DNA of 64,000 nt from an uncultured Microbacterium sp. GTDB taxonomy: Bacteria; Actinomycetota; Actinomycetes; Actinomycetales; Microbacteriaceae. How positions within the stretch are numbered: position 1 is the stretch's first letter; every line of letters starts with the position of its first letter. Location: positions 1 to 64,000 of the forward strand of contig CAJYJO010000014.1 of assembly GCA_913774845.1 (NCBI GenBank), in the 5' to 3' direction. The notes beneath the pieces are model-generated. The model saw only the letters and a program-made list of their open reading frames with translations. It did not search any database and was not told the DNA's origin. Position numbers and translations under genes: made by a program. Shown piece by piece: positions 27,049 through 36,348 of the stretch.

Positions 27049-28044
27049 TCATGCGGGGCGCGTGTAGCGAATATTCAGCACGAACGATCCGGGGGTCGCC
27101 GTGCCACCGAACCCGCCGTACTGCGAGCCGACGGCGACGAGACCGCGCGCTGCGCCCGCTCGGAATGCCTCGCGCAGACCGGCAGGCAGGGCGATCTGCC
27201 CGGTGCCGCCCGATCCGATCGAGCCGGACGACGCCGACTCAAACGGCCCCGCGATCGGCTCACCGCCGGGCCGACCCCCCGCCGCAGTGCCTTGCACGGT
27301 GAGCACGGCGCTATTCCCGTCGGCGGTCTTGCGCGCGGTCAGCACCGCCTCATCGATGGAGATAGCGCCGAGGTTGGCGATCTGATCTCCGTAGCCGGCG
27401 AACCCTCGCAGCTGCCCTGACCCGTAAGCCGAGCCCTGATAGATGTCACTCGCCCCGCCGTATTTGCTCGTGTTCCACTGATCCCACCGGCCCGCCGGCA
27501 CGCGGTAAGTGCCCGACGACTGCGGGCCGATCGATGCCGTCGCGGTGACGGTCGTGCTCCCCGCGCTGGGAGGCGTCTCGACGGGCGGCGGCGCGACGAT
27601 CTTCGAAGGGCCGAGAGCTATCACCGGCATGCCCCACTCGTCGAGCAGAATCCATGCCGTCTCCCCCACCGTGTAGGTGCTCGCCACCGAGGGAATCGGG
27701 TACCTCTTGCCGTCCACCTCGACGACCAATTGCGTCCCGTTGATCGTCCGCACGGTTCCGAGCGCGGACGGCGGGCCGGGGTCGACGGTGCCTAGGACCA
27801 GCACCGGGCGCGCCGATGTCGGGTCGAACATGACTCGCACCACCGCTCCGGGGAGGTACCGGCCCGCCGCCGCCGGCAGCCACACGTCGCCGCCGCGGAG
27901 TGCCACGCGGACGCGGCGCCCTTCGACGTCGCGATCGAGCACGGTACCTGTCGATGCCACGGCGAGATCGTCGCTCTGCGCTGGCCCCTGCGGCACCGCG
28001 CGCTCGAGCATGCCGGCGATGTTCAGCGGGCTCACGTCGATCAC
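27049..28044 (-). CDS. Phage minor tail protein, last late gene
   Basis: 331 residues from the GTG that overlaps the previous stop (GTGA). The first ~170 residues look like a beta-rich domain with an SH3/OB-like pattern (RDVEGRRVRVALRGGDVWLP, VVEVDGKRYPIPSVASTYTV, GETAWILLDEWGMPVIA). The C-terminal ~150 residues are Gly/Ser-rich with a possible beta-sandwich end. I do not recognise a named family. Position after the DUF5047 gene suggests a tail-tip or receptor-contact component. Confidence 0.65.
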   Translation of the reverse strand: MIDVSPLNIAGMLERAVPQGPAQSDDLAVASTGTVLDRDVEGRRVRVALRGGDVWLPAAAGRYLPGAVVRVMFDPTSARPVLVLGTVDPGPPSALGTVRTINGTQLVVEVDGKRYPIPSVASTYTVGETAWILLDEWGMPVIALGPSKIVAPPPVETPPSAGSTTVTATASIGPQSSGTYRVPAGRWDQWNTSKYGGASDIYQGSAYGSGQLRGFAGYGDQIANLGAISIDEAVLTARKTADGNSAVLTVQGTAAGGRPGGEPIAGPFESASSGSIGSGGTGQIALPAGLREAFRAGAARGLVAVGSQYGGFGGTATPGSFVLNIRYTRPA

Positions 28045-29135
28045 ACCGGCACCCCCACATCGATTCGCATGTCGCCGCCGTCCGCGGTCAGCGGGATATC
28101 CCAGGCGGTCACCCACCCCCACAAGGGGGCGTCGTCGCCGCGCAGGATCGCCACCGCATCATCAATCTCGAGACGCGGGTCGGGTGCGATCCGCACCGGC
28201 ACCGCCTGCGCCGGACGCGCCGAGTTCTCGAGCATTGTCCGCGCCGCCGCCTGCGCCTGCGCCTCGTTCTCGAGCAGGCTCGACGACCACTCCTTGACCA
28301 CCGCGCCATACTCGCCGTTGACGCTCATCGGCCCAGAGGTGATCATGGCGACCCCCTGCACATCCGCCCCGGCCGACTTGCCGGTGGATGCCACCACGAC
28401 ATTGAACGCACCCGCCCGGGTGTCGGAACGGGGTGCAGCGATCAGTGTGCCGCCTTCGCCGTCGCGGAGCGTGACCACGGGATGAGGCACGTCAGGGAGC
28501 GGCGCGCGGAACAGGATCTGTCCCCAGGCGTCGACCCGCAGGAGAGCCGGCCACGCGTCGGCGATCTCCTGCAGATTCTCGAGCCGGTCTTTTGACCACG
28601 ACATAGCGGCCGGGCACGGCCGGTCCGCGAGCGCCGGGTCGAAAGAGACCCCCATACCGGCCGGCGCGAGCCGCCGCGCCTCGGTCTTCAGCGTCCCCGT
28701 CGGTGACGTGAGCGACAGCATCCCGTCGTCGCGCGGTCGCGCGAGCAGCGACTCACCCTTGACCGTGATCATGCCGGCGTCGTCGTCGTCCCAGTCCTTC
28801 ACCTGGTAGCGACCTAACCGGGTCTCCCAGATCTGCCCCGTCACCACCGACTCGACGACAATCGTCACGTCGAGAACCTGCCCGTACCGGGCCAGAGGAT
28901 GCCGCGGGTCCGCGCCGGGACGCCAATCGCGTACGTCCTCACCGGGCGCCGCGGCGGCGAAGCGCGGCACGGACAGGCTGAGCTCCTCGATCACTTTCTG
29001 CGACGCTTTGCCCGTCACCCGCCCGGCTACGATCGGCACGGACTCGGCGAGCAACTGCCCGCCGAGCCATGACGTTACCCGTGCGCTGTACATCGGCGAG
29101 CCGGCCAGCACCTCGTCGGGGGCACCGTTACGCAT
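28041..29135 (-). CDS. DUF5047-family phage tail-tip protein
   Basis: 364 residues resembling DUF5047 proteins of actinophages, which sit after the distal tail gene and are thought to form part of the tail hub. Visible blocks: YSARVTSWLGGQLLAESVPI, DWRPGADPRHPLARYGQVLD, VKGESLLARPRDDGML and the closing DDAVAILRGDDAPLWGWVTA. The last is typical of hub proteins that join the fibre to the tube. Overlaps the next gene by four bases and begins 12 bases after the previous stop. Confidence 0.7.
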   Translation of the reverse strand: MRNGAPDEVLAGSPMYSARVTSWLGGQLLAESVPIVAGRVTGKASQKVIEELSLSVPRFAAAAPGEDVRDWRPGADPRHPLARYGQVLDVTIVVESVVTGQIWETRLGRYQVKDWDDDDAGMITVKGESLLARPRDDGMLSLTSPTGTLKTEARRLAPAGMGVSFDPALADRPCPAAMSWSKDRLENLQEIADAWPALLRVDAWGQILFRAPLPDVPHPVVTLRDGEGGTLIAAPRSDTRAGAFNVVVASTGKSAGADVQGVAMITSGPMSVNGEYGAVVKEWSSSLLENEAQAQAAARTMLENSARPAQAVPVRIAPDPRLEIDDAVAILRGDDAPLWGWVTAWDIPLTADGGDMRIDVGVPV

Positions 29136-29147
29136 TCGGGCACCCCC

Positions 29148-30395
29148 TCACAGCAGCGACCAGTCGGCAGCGTCAAACTGATCCCACGTGTCGAATAACT
29201 CATCGAAGGAGCCAACCGGGACGACAGACCCGACCGACACCGTCGGCGCGGACACCTCGAGCCGGTCGCCCGCGGCAACACCTGACGCGACCATGCGGGC
29301 GCCCGCGGCGAGACCCGTCACGCCGGCAGGCGCGACGGCCGTCACGGACACCTGCTGCCACTGCCCGCTCAGCACGACGGGAGCTCCCGTTACGACGGCG
29401 CCCGAGGACCACTTCAGCAGCGCCGAGGCGGAGCGCCCGGCGGCACCCTTCACCCGCATCGACACCGTGTAGGTGCCGCCCGGTGTCACGGCTTCGCCGA
29501 GGGTCTTCGCCGCCGCCGAGTAGGCCGACTCGACGATATCGACGGCAGCGCCCGCGTTCGTCGCCGCCGCGCGCGCATAGTTCGCCGTGAGATACCCACC
29601 CGAGGTGACGAGGGACAGGGCGCCGTTCACCGCCGCCCACCCCGCGAGCGACGGGAAGAGCGAGTGATACGACCACACACGATCGGCCATCGCGTCATCG
29701 AACGCGGTCCACACGTACGCCACCAGCGCGGCCGACGGCTGCGGGTCACTGATCTCTCGCACCTTCAGCGACCATCGTCGCCACGTACCGAACCCATCCG
29801 ACACGAGCTCGTCGCTCCACGACGTGACCAGGCCGAGCACCACCGGCTTAAAATCGCGCAGCCCGGGCGGCAACCGCCGGACGATGGGGCGCCCGGTCCG
29901 CAGAATCGCTTCCATTGCAGCAGAGTCGGCGCCCTGCGTGTCGAACTCCCACGCGTACGCGAACGATCCCGGGACGTCGAGACGCGCCGCGGGATCTTCC
30001 CGGCCGGCGATCTCGAACGTCGATGCACGGATGACAGCAGTGCGCGCCTCCGTGACCGACACCACCTCGACACCGACTTTCCGAAGCCCGTCGATCGTCT
30101 GCACGACGCCGACGCCGGGGCCGTCATAGGCCACGGTCAGCGGGGCCGCCGCATAGGTAGCCCCGTCGATCACCGCCTGATACGTGATCAGCGAGTTCAG
30201 GGCCGTGCGACTGTCTACGAGCACCAGCTGCCCGCCGTCCGACACGCCGGACCCGCCCGGGATTGTCCAGCGCGAACCATCAGCCGTCGTGCCGACGACC
30301 TCGAATCGCGAGCCGGCCGCGACCCCGCTCAGTGTGACCTGAGCGGGGCGCGGATCGGCCGACGACAGCAGCACGGCGGTGAGAGTTACCGGCAT
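29148..30395 (-). CDS. Minor tail protein with a carbohydrate-binding-module-like C-terminus
   Basis: 415 residues. The N-terminal half is a beta-rich tail-type domain (VTLSGVAAGSRFEVVGTTAD, PGSFAYAWEFDTQGADSAAM). About residues 245-390 resemble a CBM4/9 jelly roll (TAFDDAMADRVWSYHSLFPS, PGGTYTVSMRVKGAAGR, VVLSGQWQQVSVTAVAP), followed by FDELFDTWDQFDAADWS. Such modules on tail proteins bind cell-wall sugars. Position after tape measure fits a distal tail protein. Sugar binding is inferred. Confidence 0.7.
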   Translation of the reverse strand: MPVTLTAVLLSSADPRPAQVTLSGVAAGSRFEVVGTTADGSRWTIPGGSGVSDGGQLVLVDSRTALNSLITYQAVIDGATYAAAPLTVAYDGPGVGVVQTIDGLRKVGVEVVSVTEARTAVIRASTFEIAGREDPAARLDVPGSFAYAWEFDTQGADSAAMEAILRTGRPIVRRLPPGLRDFKPVVLGLVTSWSDELVSDGFGTWRRWSLKVREISDPQPSAALVAYVWTAFDDAMADRVWSYHSLFPSLAGWAAVNGALSLVTSGGYLTANYARAAATNAGAAVDIVESAYSAAAKTLGEAVTPGGTYTVSMRVKGAAGRSASALLKWSSGAVVTGAPVVLSGQWQQVSVTAVAPAGVTGLAAGARMVASGVAAGDRLEVSAPTVSVGSVVPVGSFDELFDTWDQFDAADWSLL

Positions 30396-30399
30396 TCGC

Positions 30400-32997
30400 T
30401 CACACCCCCAGTGCTGTCTTGATCTGCGACTGCGCGCCCTTCACGATCAGCGGATAGACCGCCTGACCGATCAGCTGCGCCAGCGTCTCGAGATCCTCGC
30501 GAACGAGTCGCGTCGCCGCACCGCCGCTGCCGCCGGCCGACGACCGACCCGCCGCAGCGGCCTCGATCGCGACCCGCTCCATACGGGTAGCGACCCGATC
30601 CACCGGCTCGATGTACTCACGACCGCCGGGGTTGTCACCGACGACGGCGAGCATCGGCCCCATCGTCACACCACCCGTCGCGAGGTACGGCACCTGGGGC
30701 AGGGAGACGCCGAACGACTGCCCACCGACCATCGGCACCCACGACGGGATCGTTACCGAGATCCCGTTGATAGCTCGGATCGCCGAGTTCACCAGACCGA
30801 TGATCGAGTTGATGGGACCGCGCACGGCGCTCACCGCATTACTGAACGCCCCCGAGATGAACCCGCCGATCGCCCCGAACACGGTGCGGAACGCGTTTCC
30901 GACGCGGTCGACGGCACCCGTGATCGCGTTGAAGGTGGGCATGATGATCGAGTTGTGCACCCAGTTGATCCCGTCTCCGATGCCGCGCACCGCGGGCATG
31001 ATCGCGTTATTCCACAGCCACGAGAACACCGAGCCGACCGCGTTGATGGCGGTCGCGATTCCCTGCCCCACCGGCACGACCACGTTCTGATGCAGCCAGT
31101 TGAACCCGGCGGCGACGTTCGCCCATGCCTGCGATAGGAAGCCGACGAACGGGGAGACGACGTTCGTCTGCAGCCAGTTGAGGACGTCGCCGATCGCGCG
31201 CAGCACGATCTCGATCCCGACCCCGGCGGGGACGAACACGTTCGCGTGTAGAAACTCGAACCCCTGCCCGATGAGGTTGAACACCGGCATCGCGGCGTTC
31301 TCCCAGAGCCAGACGATCACCGCGGCCCACAGTCCGATGTAGAGCATGATGCCCGTTACGACCGGGATGATGATGTTCCCGTAGATCCAGTTGAAGACGT
31401 CGCCGATCCCCTGCACGACGGTGGCGATGAAGCTGCCGACGGGGGCGAAGACGTTCGCGCCGAGCCACTCGAAGGCGGCCCCGATCGCCGAGAAGACCGG
31501 CGACAGGACGCTGCCCCACAGCCAGTTCCAGGCGTCGCCGATCCACTGCGTGACGCCGTCCCAGTTCTGCCAGAGCCACACGACCGCACCGACGAGCAGC
31601 GCGATCCCGGCGATGATCGCGAGGATGATCCACGTCACGGGCGATGCGAGCCATGCGGCGTTGTTCGCCCACTGCGCCGCGGTCTGCGCGACGGTCGCCG
31701 CGGTCGCCCCGGTCTGCGCCACCTTGAATGCGGCCCACAGTCCGCCGAGGGTCTGCAGGATCAGCAACCCCTTGAAGGCGAGGGACGCGGCGAGCACCGC
31801 GCCCGCGAGCACGGATGCGCCCGCCGCGATGGCGAGCACGGCGTCGGTGTTCTGCGATGCCCAGTCGGCGAACGACTGCAGCGCGCCCACCACGACGTTG
31901 ATTACAGGCAGCAGCGACTCGCCGAGATCGACGGCCACCATCTGCACGGTCCGGCCCATCTCCTGCCACGACGACTTCGGATTGCCCGAAACGGTGTCAG
32001 CCATCCGCGACGCCGCGCCCGCGACGTCACCCATACCGCCGGTCGCGGCCGTGAGCGACTGCAGGAACGCCGGGATCTCGTTCACCCCGAGATCCTCGAG
32101 CGGCGTGCCGAACAGGCCGATAGCCGCATTCGCCCGCGTCACCGGATCTTCGATCCCGAGCAGACCGGCGACGACTTGCTCGAAGCCCTGCCGCCCCTGC
32201 TCGCCCCCCGCGAGGATCTTCGCCGCCATCTCGGACGCGGACAGGCCGGCGGCTTCGTAGGCGGCGACCGAGCTCGCGCTCATGTCGGTGGCGCGGATGC
32301 CGAACTCTTTCACCGCGTCACCGGTCTTGTCGATGCCGTACATGCCCTTCTCGGACGCCGCGACGAGCGCGCTCATCGCAGCGTCCCCGGACATGCCGAT
32401 CTGAGCGAAGAACGGTCCGTACTCGTCGATCGCGTCGACCAGATCGTCACGGACGGCGGGCGGCACCCGCTGCAGTGCCGCCGTCAGCAGATCGAGCCCC
32501 TCGTCGGCCGAGGCCACGAGGCCAGCCGAGAGCATCTGCCCCGTCACCTGCGAGATCCGATCGGCCTCCATCTCGAAGGTGCTCGACAGGGTCAGCACCT
32601 TCGAGGTGATCCCCTGCAGCTGCTCGACACTCGCAGTGCGCATCTCGGCGATCGACCCGATGACGCCCGCCGTTGCGGCCTGCACCTCCTCGAGCGACCC
32701 GCCGAAGTTGTCGGCGTACGCGTCCCCGGCCGCCTCTCCCGCTCGAGCAGACTCCTCCTCCGTCAGCGCGAGCGAACCCGCGAGACGGTCAACGCCGGCC
32801 TCGGCGTCCGCGAAAGCGATCGACGCCCCAACCGCGGCACCACCAACAGTGAGGAGCGTCCCCGCGGCGACACGGCTGCCAGCGCTCAGCGCGTCGTTCC
32901 ACGCGTCGAACTTCGCCTGCGACCGGTCGACCTTGTCGAGCTCCTGGTCATCGACCATCAGGCGGATGATCAGGTCAGAGGCGGAGCGTCCAGCCAT
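30400..32997 (-). CDS. Phage tail tape measure protein
   Basis: 865 residues, the longest gene of the prophage, directly after the tail-chaperone pair. It has an N-terminal helical TP901-type tape measure domain (LDLLTAALQRVPPAVRDDLV, KEFGIRATDMSASSVAAYEA), hydrophobic helices around 390-520, and then Trp-rich repeats of ~40 residues (IGDVFNWIYGNIIIPVVTGI, IGDVLNWLQTNVVSPFVGFL, GFNWLHQNVVVPVGQGIATA). It sets tail length; at about 0.15 nm per residue it would give roughly a 130 nm tail. It begins 5 bases after the upstream stop with a GGAGG site. Confidence 0.93.
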   Translation of the reverse strand: MAGRSASDLIIRLMVDDQELDKVDRSQAKFDAWNDALSAGSRVAAGTLLTVGGAAVGASIAFADAEAGVDRLAGSLALTEEESARAGEAAGDAYADNFGGSLEEVQAATAGVIGSIAEMRTASVEQLQGITSKVLTLSSTFEMEADRISQVTGQMLSAGLVASADEGLDLLTAALQRVPPAVRDDLVDAIDEYGPFFAQIGMSGDAAMSALVAASEKGMYGIDKTGDAVKEFGIRATDMSASSVAAYEAAGLSASEMAAKILAGGEQGRQGFEQVVAGLLGIEDPVTRANAAIGLFGTPLEDLGVNEIPAFLQSLTAATGGMGDVAGAASRMADTVSGNPKSSWQEMGRTVQMVAVDLGESLLPVINVVVGALQSFADWASQNTDAVLAIAAGASVLAGAVLAASLAFKGLLILQTLGGLWAAFKVAQTGATAATVAQTAAQWANNAAWLASPVTWIILAIIAGIALLVGAVVWLWQNWDGVTQWIGDAWNWLWGSVLSPVFSAIGAAFEWLGANVFAPVGSFIATVVQGIGDVFNWIYGNIIIPVVTGIMLYIGLWAAVIVWLWENAAMPVFNLIGQGFEFLHANVFVPAGVGIEIVLRAIGDVLNWLQTNVVSPFVGFLSQAWANVAAGFNWLHQNVVVPVGQGIATAINAVGSVFSWLWNNAIMPAVRGIGDGINWVHNSIIMPTFNAITGAVDRVGNAFRTVFGAIGGFISGAFSNAVSAVRGPINSIIGLVNSAIRAINGISVTIPSWVPMVGGQSFGVSLPQVPYLATGGVTMGPMLAVVGDNPGGREYIEPVDRVATRMERVAIEAAAAGRSSAGGSGGAATRLVREDLETLAQLIGQAVYPLIVKGAQSQIKTALGV

Positions 32998-33001
32998 GCG
33001 G

Positions 33002-33280
33002 TCACCTCCGTTTCTTCAGTTCGTCGGCCTCGTCGGCACGCTGCTTTGAGATGGCGTCGCACGCGAGCGCCAGCTGCGCCCACATCTCGGCGGGCAGATC
33101 CCAGATCCGATCCGGGGTGAGCTCGGGCCAGTAGTCATGTCGGCAGATCAACAGCGCCCGCTTGGTCACCTGATCGATCAGCCACGGCTCGCGCTCGTTG
33201 AGCTCGTCGAGCTCGGGCCAGGGGGGCGCCTCATCCGCGGTGCGGCGGCGACGCCCCCGGCCATTGCGGATTACTGAGGG
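33002..33280 (-). CDS. Tail assembly chaperone, C-terminal (frameshift) ORF
   Basis: This frame is open for about 92 codons and ends with TGA just before the tape measure gene, but has no usable start codon near its beginning. It lies in the -1 frame relative to the upstream chaperone ORF, overlaps its last codons, and its own frame is closed upstream by a TGA, so the shift must take place within the last eight codons of the first ORF. The product reads as WPELDELNEREPWLIDQVTK, YWPELTPDRIWDLPAEMWAQ and ends KKRR: charged and helical, as in gpGT-type chaperones. The call comes from position and frame, not from family similarity. Confidence 0.7.
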   Translation of the reverse strand, partial: PSVIRNGRGRRRRTADEAPPWPELDELNEREPWLIDQVTKRALLICRHDYWPELTPDRIWDLPAEMWAQLALACDAISKQRADEADELKKRR

Positions 33281-33570
33281 TCCGAGCTCTGCTCACCCTC
33301 CGCGTCCTCTTCGTCGCGGAGGTCGCCGGGCTGAGCGACGATGCGATCGACCCCGTCGAGCTCGGCGCAGGACATGAACGTCACGTCCTTGTAGCCGGCG
33401 CGACGCATCGACGCGAAGATCGCGACCGCCGTTTGGATCGACGTCGTCTTCATCTGACGGGCGTACTCCTTGCGGTTCCACCCCGTCTCGCGCTCGACCT
33501 CGGCGGTGTCGAACAGGGTCGGCTTCACGACGGGGATCGTCGTGCCGTCGGTCAGTACCAGCTTTGCCAC
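33271..33570 (-). CDS. Tail assembly chaperone, N-terminal ORF
   Basis: 99 residues (MAKLVLTDGTTIPVVKPTLF... with an acidic end DEEDAEGEQSSDPQ). Its place between the tail protein genes and the tape measure gene, its size and its overlap with an ORF in the -1 frame are the hallmarks of the gpG/gpGT chaperone pair. In its final codons GAC-CCT-CAG-TAA, the Pro tRNA on CCT can re-pair with CCC one base back, which leads into the second ORF. Chaperones of this kind coat the tape measure protein during tail assembly. Confidence 0.75.
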   Translation of the reverse strand: MAKLVLTDGTTIPVVKPTLFDTAEVERETGWNRKEYARQMKTTSIQTAVAIFASMRRAGYKDVTFMSCAELDGVDRIVAQPGDLRDEEDAEGEQSSDPQ

Positions 33571-33578
33571 GTTGTCTC

Positions 33579-34154
33579 CTAGGTGTCTTGCGCTGCGCGG
33601 GTGAGGATCTCCTCGGTGGCGCGCAGCAATTGGTCGCGCCCCTGAAGCACGGGGGCACGGAAGAATGCCTGTCCGGCCTGGTCGACGTAGTGACGTCGAT
33701 TGCCGAACACGGGGTGACGAAATCGGCGCTTCTGCCAGAACTTCGCCTTGTTAAATCCGTCCGACCCTTTCGGGCCTGTGGTCTTGAACTCGACGCCCTG
33801 CCGGGTCTTGCCTGCGACGACACGGAATTTCAGCCCGGCGGCGATACCCGCACGCATACCGGTCGATCGCCCGCCGCGCTTGACGTCCTGCTCGGTGTAG
33901 GTGTTCACCTTGACCGCGTAGAACTTGCCTTTGCGCTTCGAGTGCACGAGCTTGTGCCGATACCCGGTCTTGGCGAGACCGCGCGGCAGCGGCCCGCCGA
34001 GGATCGCTTTCTGTGCGTCGATGACGGGCGCGCCGAGCGCGCGGAGTTCCCGCCGGACCGGCGTGCGCACGGCCGGCGGGAACTCGCGCAGCTTCGACAG
34101 CAGGCGACGCAGCGACTCCGGGTCAGGGACGGAGCCCGTCGCCTGCTCGGTCAC
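33579..34154 (-). CDS. HK97-gp10-like tail-completion or minor structural protein
   Basis: 191 residues. The N-terminal helix (SLRRLLSKLREFPPAVRTPV) is followed by a basic region (GYRHKLVHSKRKGKFYAVKV, GIAAGLKFRVVAGKTRQGV) and a Phe/Arg-rich segment NKAKFWQKRRFRHPVFGNRR with VDQAG. The pattern RHPVFGNR....QAGQAFF is seen in gp10-like proteins of many siphoviruses. It normally lies before the major tail gene; here it comes after it. The GTG overlaps the major tail gene stop (GTGA). Confidence 0.65.
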   Translation of the reverse strand: MTEQATGSVPDPESLRRLLSKLREFPPAVRTPVRRELRALGAPVIDAQKAILGGPLPRGLAKTGYRHKLVHSKRKGKFYAVKVNTYTEQDVKRGGRSTGMRAGIAAGLKFRVVAGKTRQGVEFKTTGPKGSDGFNKAKFWQKRRFRHPVFGNRRHYVDQAGQAFFRAPVLQGRDQLLRATEEILTRAAQDT

Positions 34155-35182
34155 ACCGCGGCGTCGAGCGTCCGATAGACGACGGTCACGGGCTGCGCCG
34201 AGATCCCGTCGTCGAACGCCTCGAAGTCAATCGACAGCTTGATCGCGTTGCCGCCGTCGGACGCCGGCACCTCGCCCTTCAGACGGATCGCCGGCAGGGC
34301 GATCTGCAGCATGGGCTTGTTGGCACCGGACACCGCGACGTTGTGCTCGAACGTGAGCAGCAGCGACAGCGGCGTCTGCGCGAGGTACGCGTCGCGCAGT
34401 GCGTTGTCGGTGTACTCCGCGGTGATCTTGCCCGACAGTTCGGGCAGGCCGAGCAGCGGGGCGCGCGAGCGCAGCCCCTTCCCGCCGAGGTTCCACCCGT
34501 CCGAGTCCAGCGAACGCTTGATCGCGAAGCTGAAATCGGCGATGTTCGCCGCGGAGGTGCCGCTCATCGACGCGGGCGCCGTCGCCGTCGCGGGCGTCAG
34601 CGTGCCGCCGAGCGAGATGCCGCCGTGCACGAACGTGAACAGCGCGTCGTCAGCCGGGTAGCTCGCCGCGGATGCCGCGAACGACGTCAGCAGTTCCCGC
34701 GCCGTCACCGACAGCTTGGCCTCGACGAACCCACCTTCCTTCGCGCTGAGCTCGATCGAGTCGAACGCGCAGCCGGTGAAGGTGTGCGGGTACGAGTTGA
34801 CACCGCCGAGGGTCGGCAGCACCTCCTGCAGCGTGAACGTCTGCACCGGGTCGGTCGTCGAGATCGTGTGCACCTGCTGGTACAGGGCCGGCGTGGTCGA
34901 CGGGACAACCGTGGACACCACGGCCCCGAGCACGGCGTTCAGCCACATGCCGAACCCGCGCGTCGGCACGTCGAAGGCCACATCGCCGGACCCCTCGAAC
35001 CGGCCGATCGCGTTGCGGTTCAGACGGTTGACGTTCTTCCCGGGGCGCAGGCCCTTCGACTGAATCGTCTTCACGTCGTACTTCATTTTCGCGTCAGACT
35101 CGGCGAAGCGGGTCGGCGCGACGGCCGTCCCGTAGGTCGTCTCACGGCCGATCCCGACCGTGAAGTCAAGCTGCGTCGTCAC
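34151..35182 (-). CDS. Major tail (tube) protein
   Basis: 343 residues from the GTG at 35182, which overlaps the previous gene by 17 bases. The N-terminus reads TTQLDFTVGIGRETTYGTAV, a pattern common in actinophage major tail proteins, with a following FEGSGDVAFDVPTRGFG and later beta-rich segments (LGLPELSGKITAEYTDNALR, RLKGEVPASDGG). Length and place before the chaperone pair fit a tube protein. It is high in Thr, Ser and Ala. Confidence 0.85.
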   Translation of the reverse strand: MTTQLDFTVGIGRETTYGTAVAPTRFAESDAKMKYDVKTIQSKGLRPGKNVNRLNRNAIGRFEGSGDVAFDVPTRGFGMWLNAVLGAVVSTVVPSTTPALYQQVHTISTTDPVQTFTLQEVLPTLGGVNSYPHTFTGCAFDSIELSAKEGGFVEAKLSVTARELLTSFAASAASYPADDALFTFVHGGISLGGTLTPATATAPASMSGTSAANIADFSFAIKRSLDSDGWNLGGKGLRSRAPLLGLPELSGKITAEYTDNALRDAYLAQTPLSLLLTFEHNVAVSGANKPMLQIALPAIRLKGEVPASDGGNAIKLSIDFEAFDDGISAQPVTVVYRTLDAAV

Positions 35183-35417
35183 CCTCGGCCACCTCCTCCG
35201 GGTTGCTCTCTTCGGCCGGGGCGAGCGCCTCGGCCGTCGCCGTCTTCGCCGATGCGTTGACGGGCTCGTAGTTCTCCACCTGTCCGGCGAAGAGGGGCGC
35301 GAGATCCTCACGCACGTCGAACTCCTCGCCCTCGGCGATCACACGCCCCAGCGCGGGCACGTCGAGCGCACCGAGCGGGGACACGTTCTTGAATCGGGGC
35401 ACAGCCTTTCCGGCCAT
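35166..35417 (-). CDS. Small acidic phage protein
   Basis: 83 residues from an ATG behind a GGGGGAG site. It starts MAGKAVPRFKNVSPLGALDV and has a short FKNVSPLG...EFDVREDLA motif resembling the C-terminal segment of the protein at 36349. The acidic tail is rich in Ala and Glu. It may be a head-completion or decoration protein, but nothing in the sequence proves this. Confidence 0.6.
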   Translation of the reverse strand: MAGKAVPRFKNVSPLGALDVPALGRVIAEGEEFDVREDLAPLFAGQVENYEPVNASAKTATAEALAPAEESNPEEVAEGDDAA

Positions 35418-35442
35418 AGCTCCCCCTTCCGTTATTGGTCGA

Positions 35443-35922
35443 TCAGGTGGGGCGCACGCGGTGCGCGCACACGAACTCGGTTTGGATCTCGACGACGTAC
35501 CCGCCGCCCTCGGGGTCCTGCACGCCCGCCGTCGACATCGACCCGGGGAGGCACCAGAGCACAGCACCCCCGAGCGTGATATCGGTCTGCGTGATGTGGG
35601 TTTGGATCTCGGCGAGGATGCTGTACGCGGCATTGAACGCCGCGCGCCCATCAGCCTCGCGATTGCCGGATGCCGCCACCCACGCGCCGACGGAGAGACC
35701 TACGCGGATTGCCTCGTCGAACTGCCGACGGGGGCCGATGTTTACGAGATCCGGGTCGACTGACACGTCTTCCATGGCGACCCAGCGGGTAGCGAGGATC
35801 TCAGCGGGCGGGGCGTAGTAGCGGTCGATCTCCACGCCGCGGTGCGCGGTCGCCGTCTCGACCGCCTCCCACACGCCGTCACGCGCGGCGAGGATGCCGG
35901 TTGCTTGACTGATCCCACTCAC
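35443..35922 (-). CDS. Head-tail connector-like phage protein
   Basis: 159 residues from a GTG overlapping the preceding stop. Blocks: GILAARDGVWEAVETATAHR, ILATRWVAMEDVSVDPDLVN, ILAEIQTHITQTDITLGGAV. Length and position between the connector at 35919 and the tail tube suggest a tail terminator-like protein. The family is not recognised. Confidence 0.6.
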   Translation of the reverse strand: MSGISQATGILAARDGVWEAVETATAHRGVEIDRYYAPPAEILATRWVAMEDVSVDPDLVNIGPRRQFDEAIRVGLSVGAWVAASGNREADGRAAFNAAYSILAEIQTHITQTDITLGGAVLWCLPGSMSTAGVQDPEGGGYVVEIQTEFVCAHRVRPT

Positions 35923-36287
35923 ACGCCACCGCCGTAGAAGATGCGGGGCGGGAACGGTGCCAGCCAGACGGCGACTTTCGCCGGCATGCCGACGCCAGCA
36001 GGCGCGGTCGGCTCGGCGGCCTGACCTCGGGCGTTCGTGCCGCCCTTGGTCTGGTTCCACATGAGCTTCCCCCACTCGCGAGCGCTCATCACGAACTCGG
36101 GCGGCAGCCCGGCGAGCGGCAGCTGATGGCGGTTGGGCTCGATGTTTCGGCCGGTCGCGCGATCGATCAGGCTGCAGACGGTAGCCGCGAAGAACGCGAG
36201 ATCGTCTTTCTCAGCTGCGATCTGTTCGACGCTCAGGCCGATCGCGTCGCCGAGCACCTCGCCCGTGATAGGCCAGTTTTTCGCCAC
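35919..36287 (-). CDS. Head-tail adaptor (gp6-like) protein
   Basis: 122 residues. The helical pattern WPITGEVLGDAIGLSVEQIA, DDLAFFAATVCSLIDRATGR resembles the phage head-tail connector gp6 family, which attaches below the portal. It follows the capsid and a linker protein. The C-terminus (PAKVAVWLAPFPPRIFYGGG) is unlike gp6 and could be a plug or insertion. Assignment is from position and a partial pattern. Confidence 0.6.
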   Translation of the reverse strand: MAKNWPITGEVLGDAIGLSVEQIAAEKDDLAFFAATVCSLIDRATGRNIEPNRHQLPLAGLPPEFVMSAREWGKLMWNQTKGGTNARGQAAEPTAPAGVGMPAKVAVWLAPFPPRIFYGGGV

Positions 36288-36348
36288 GGGGATAACTCCT
36301 CTCGAGGACGGGAGGGCGCGCCGTCTGGCACGCCCTCCCGTTCTGCGG

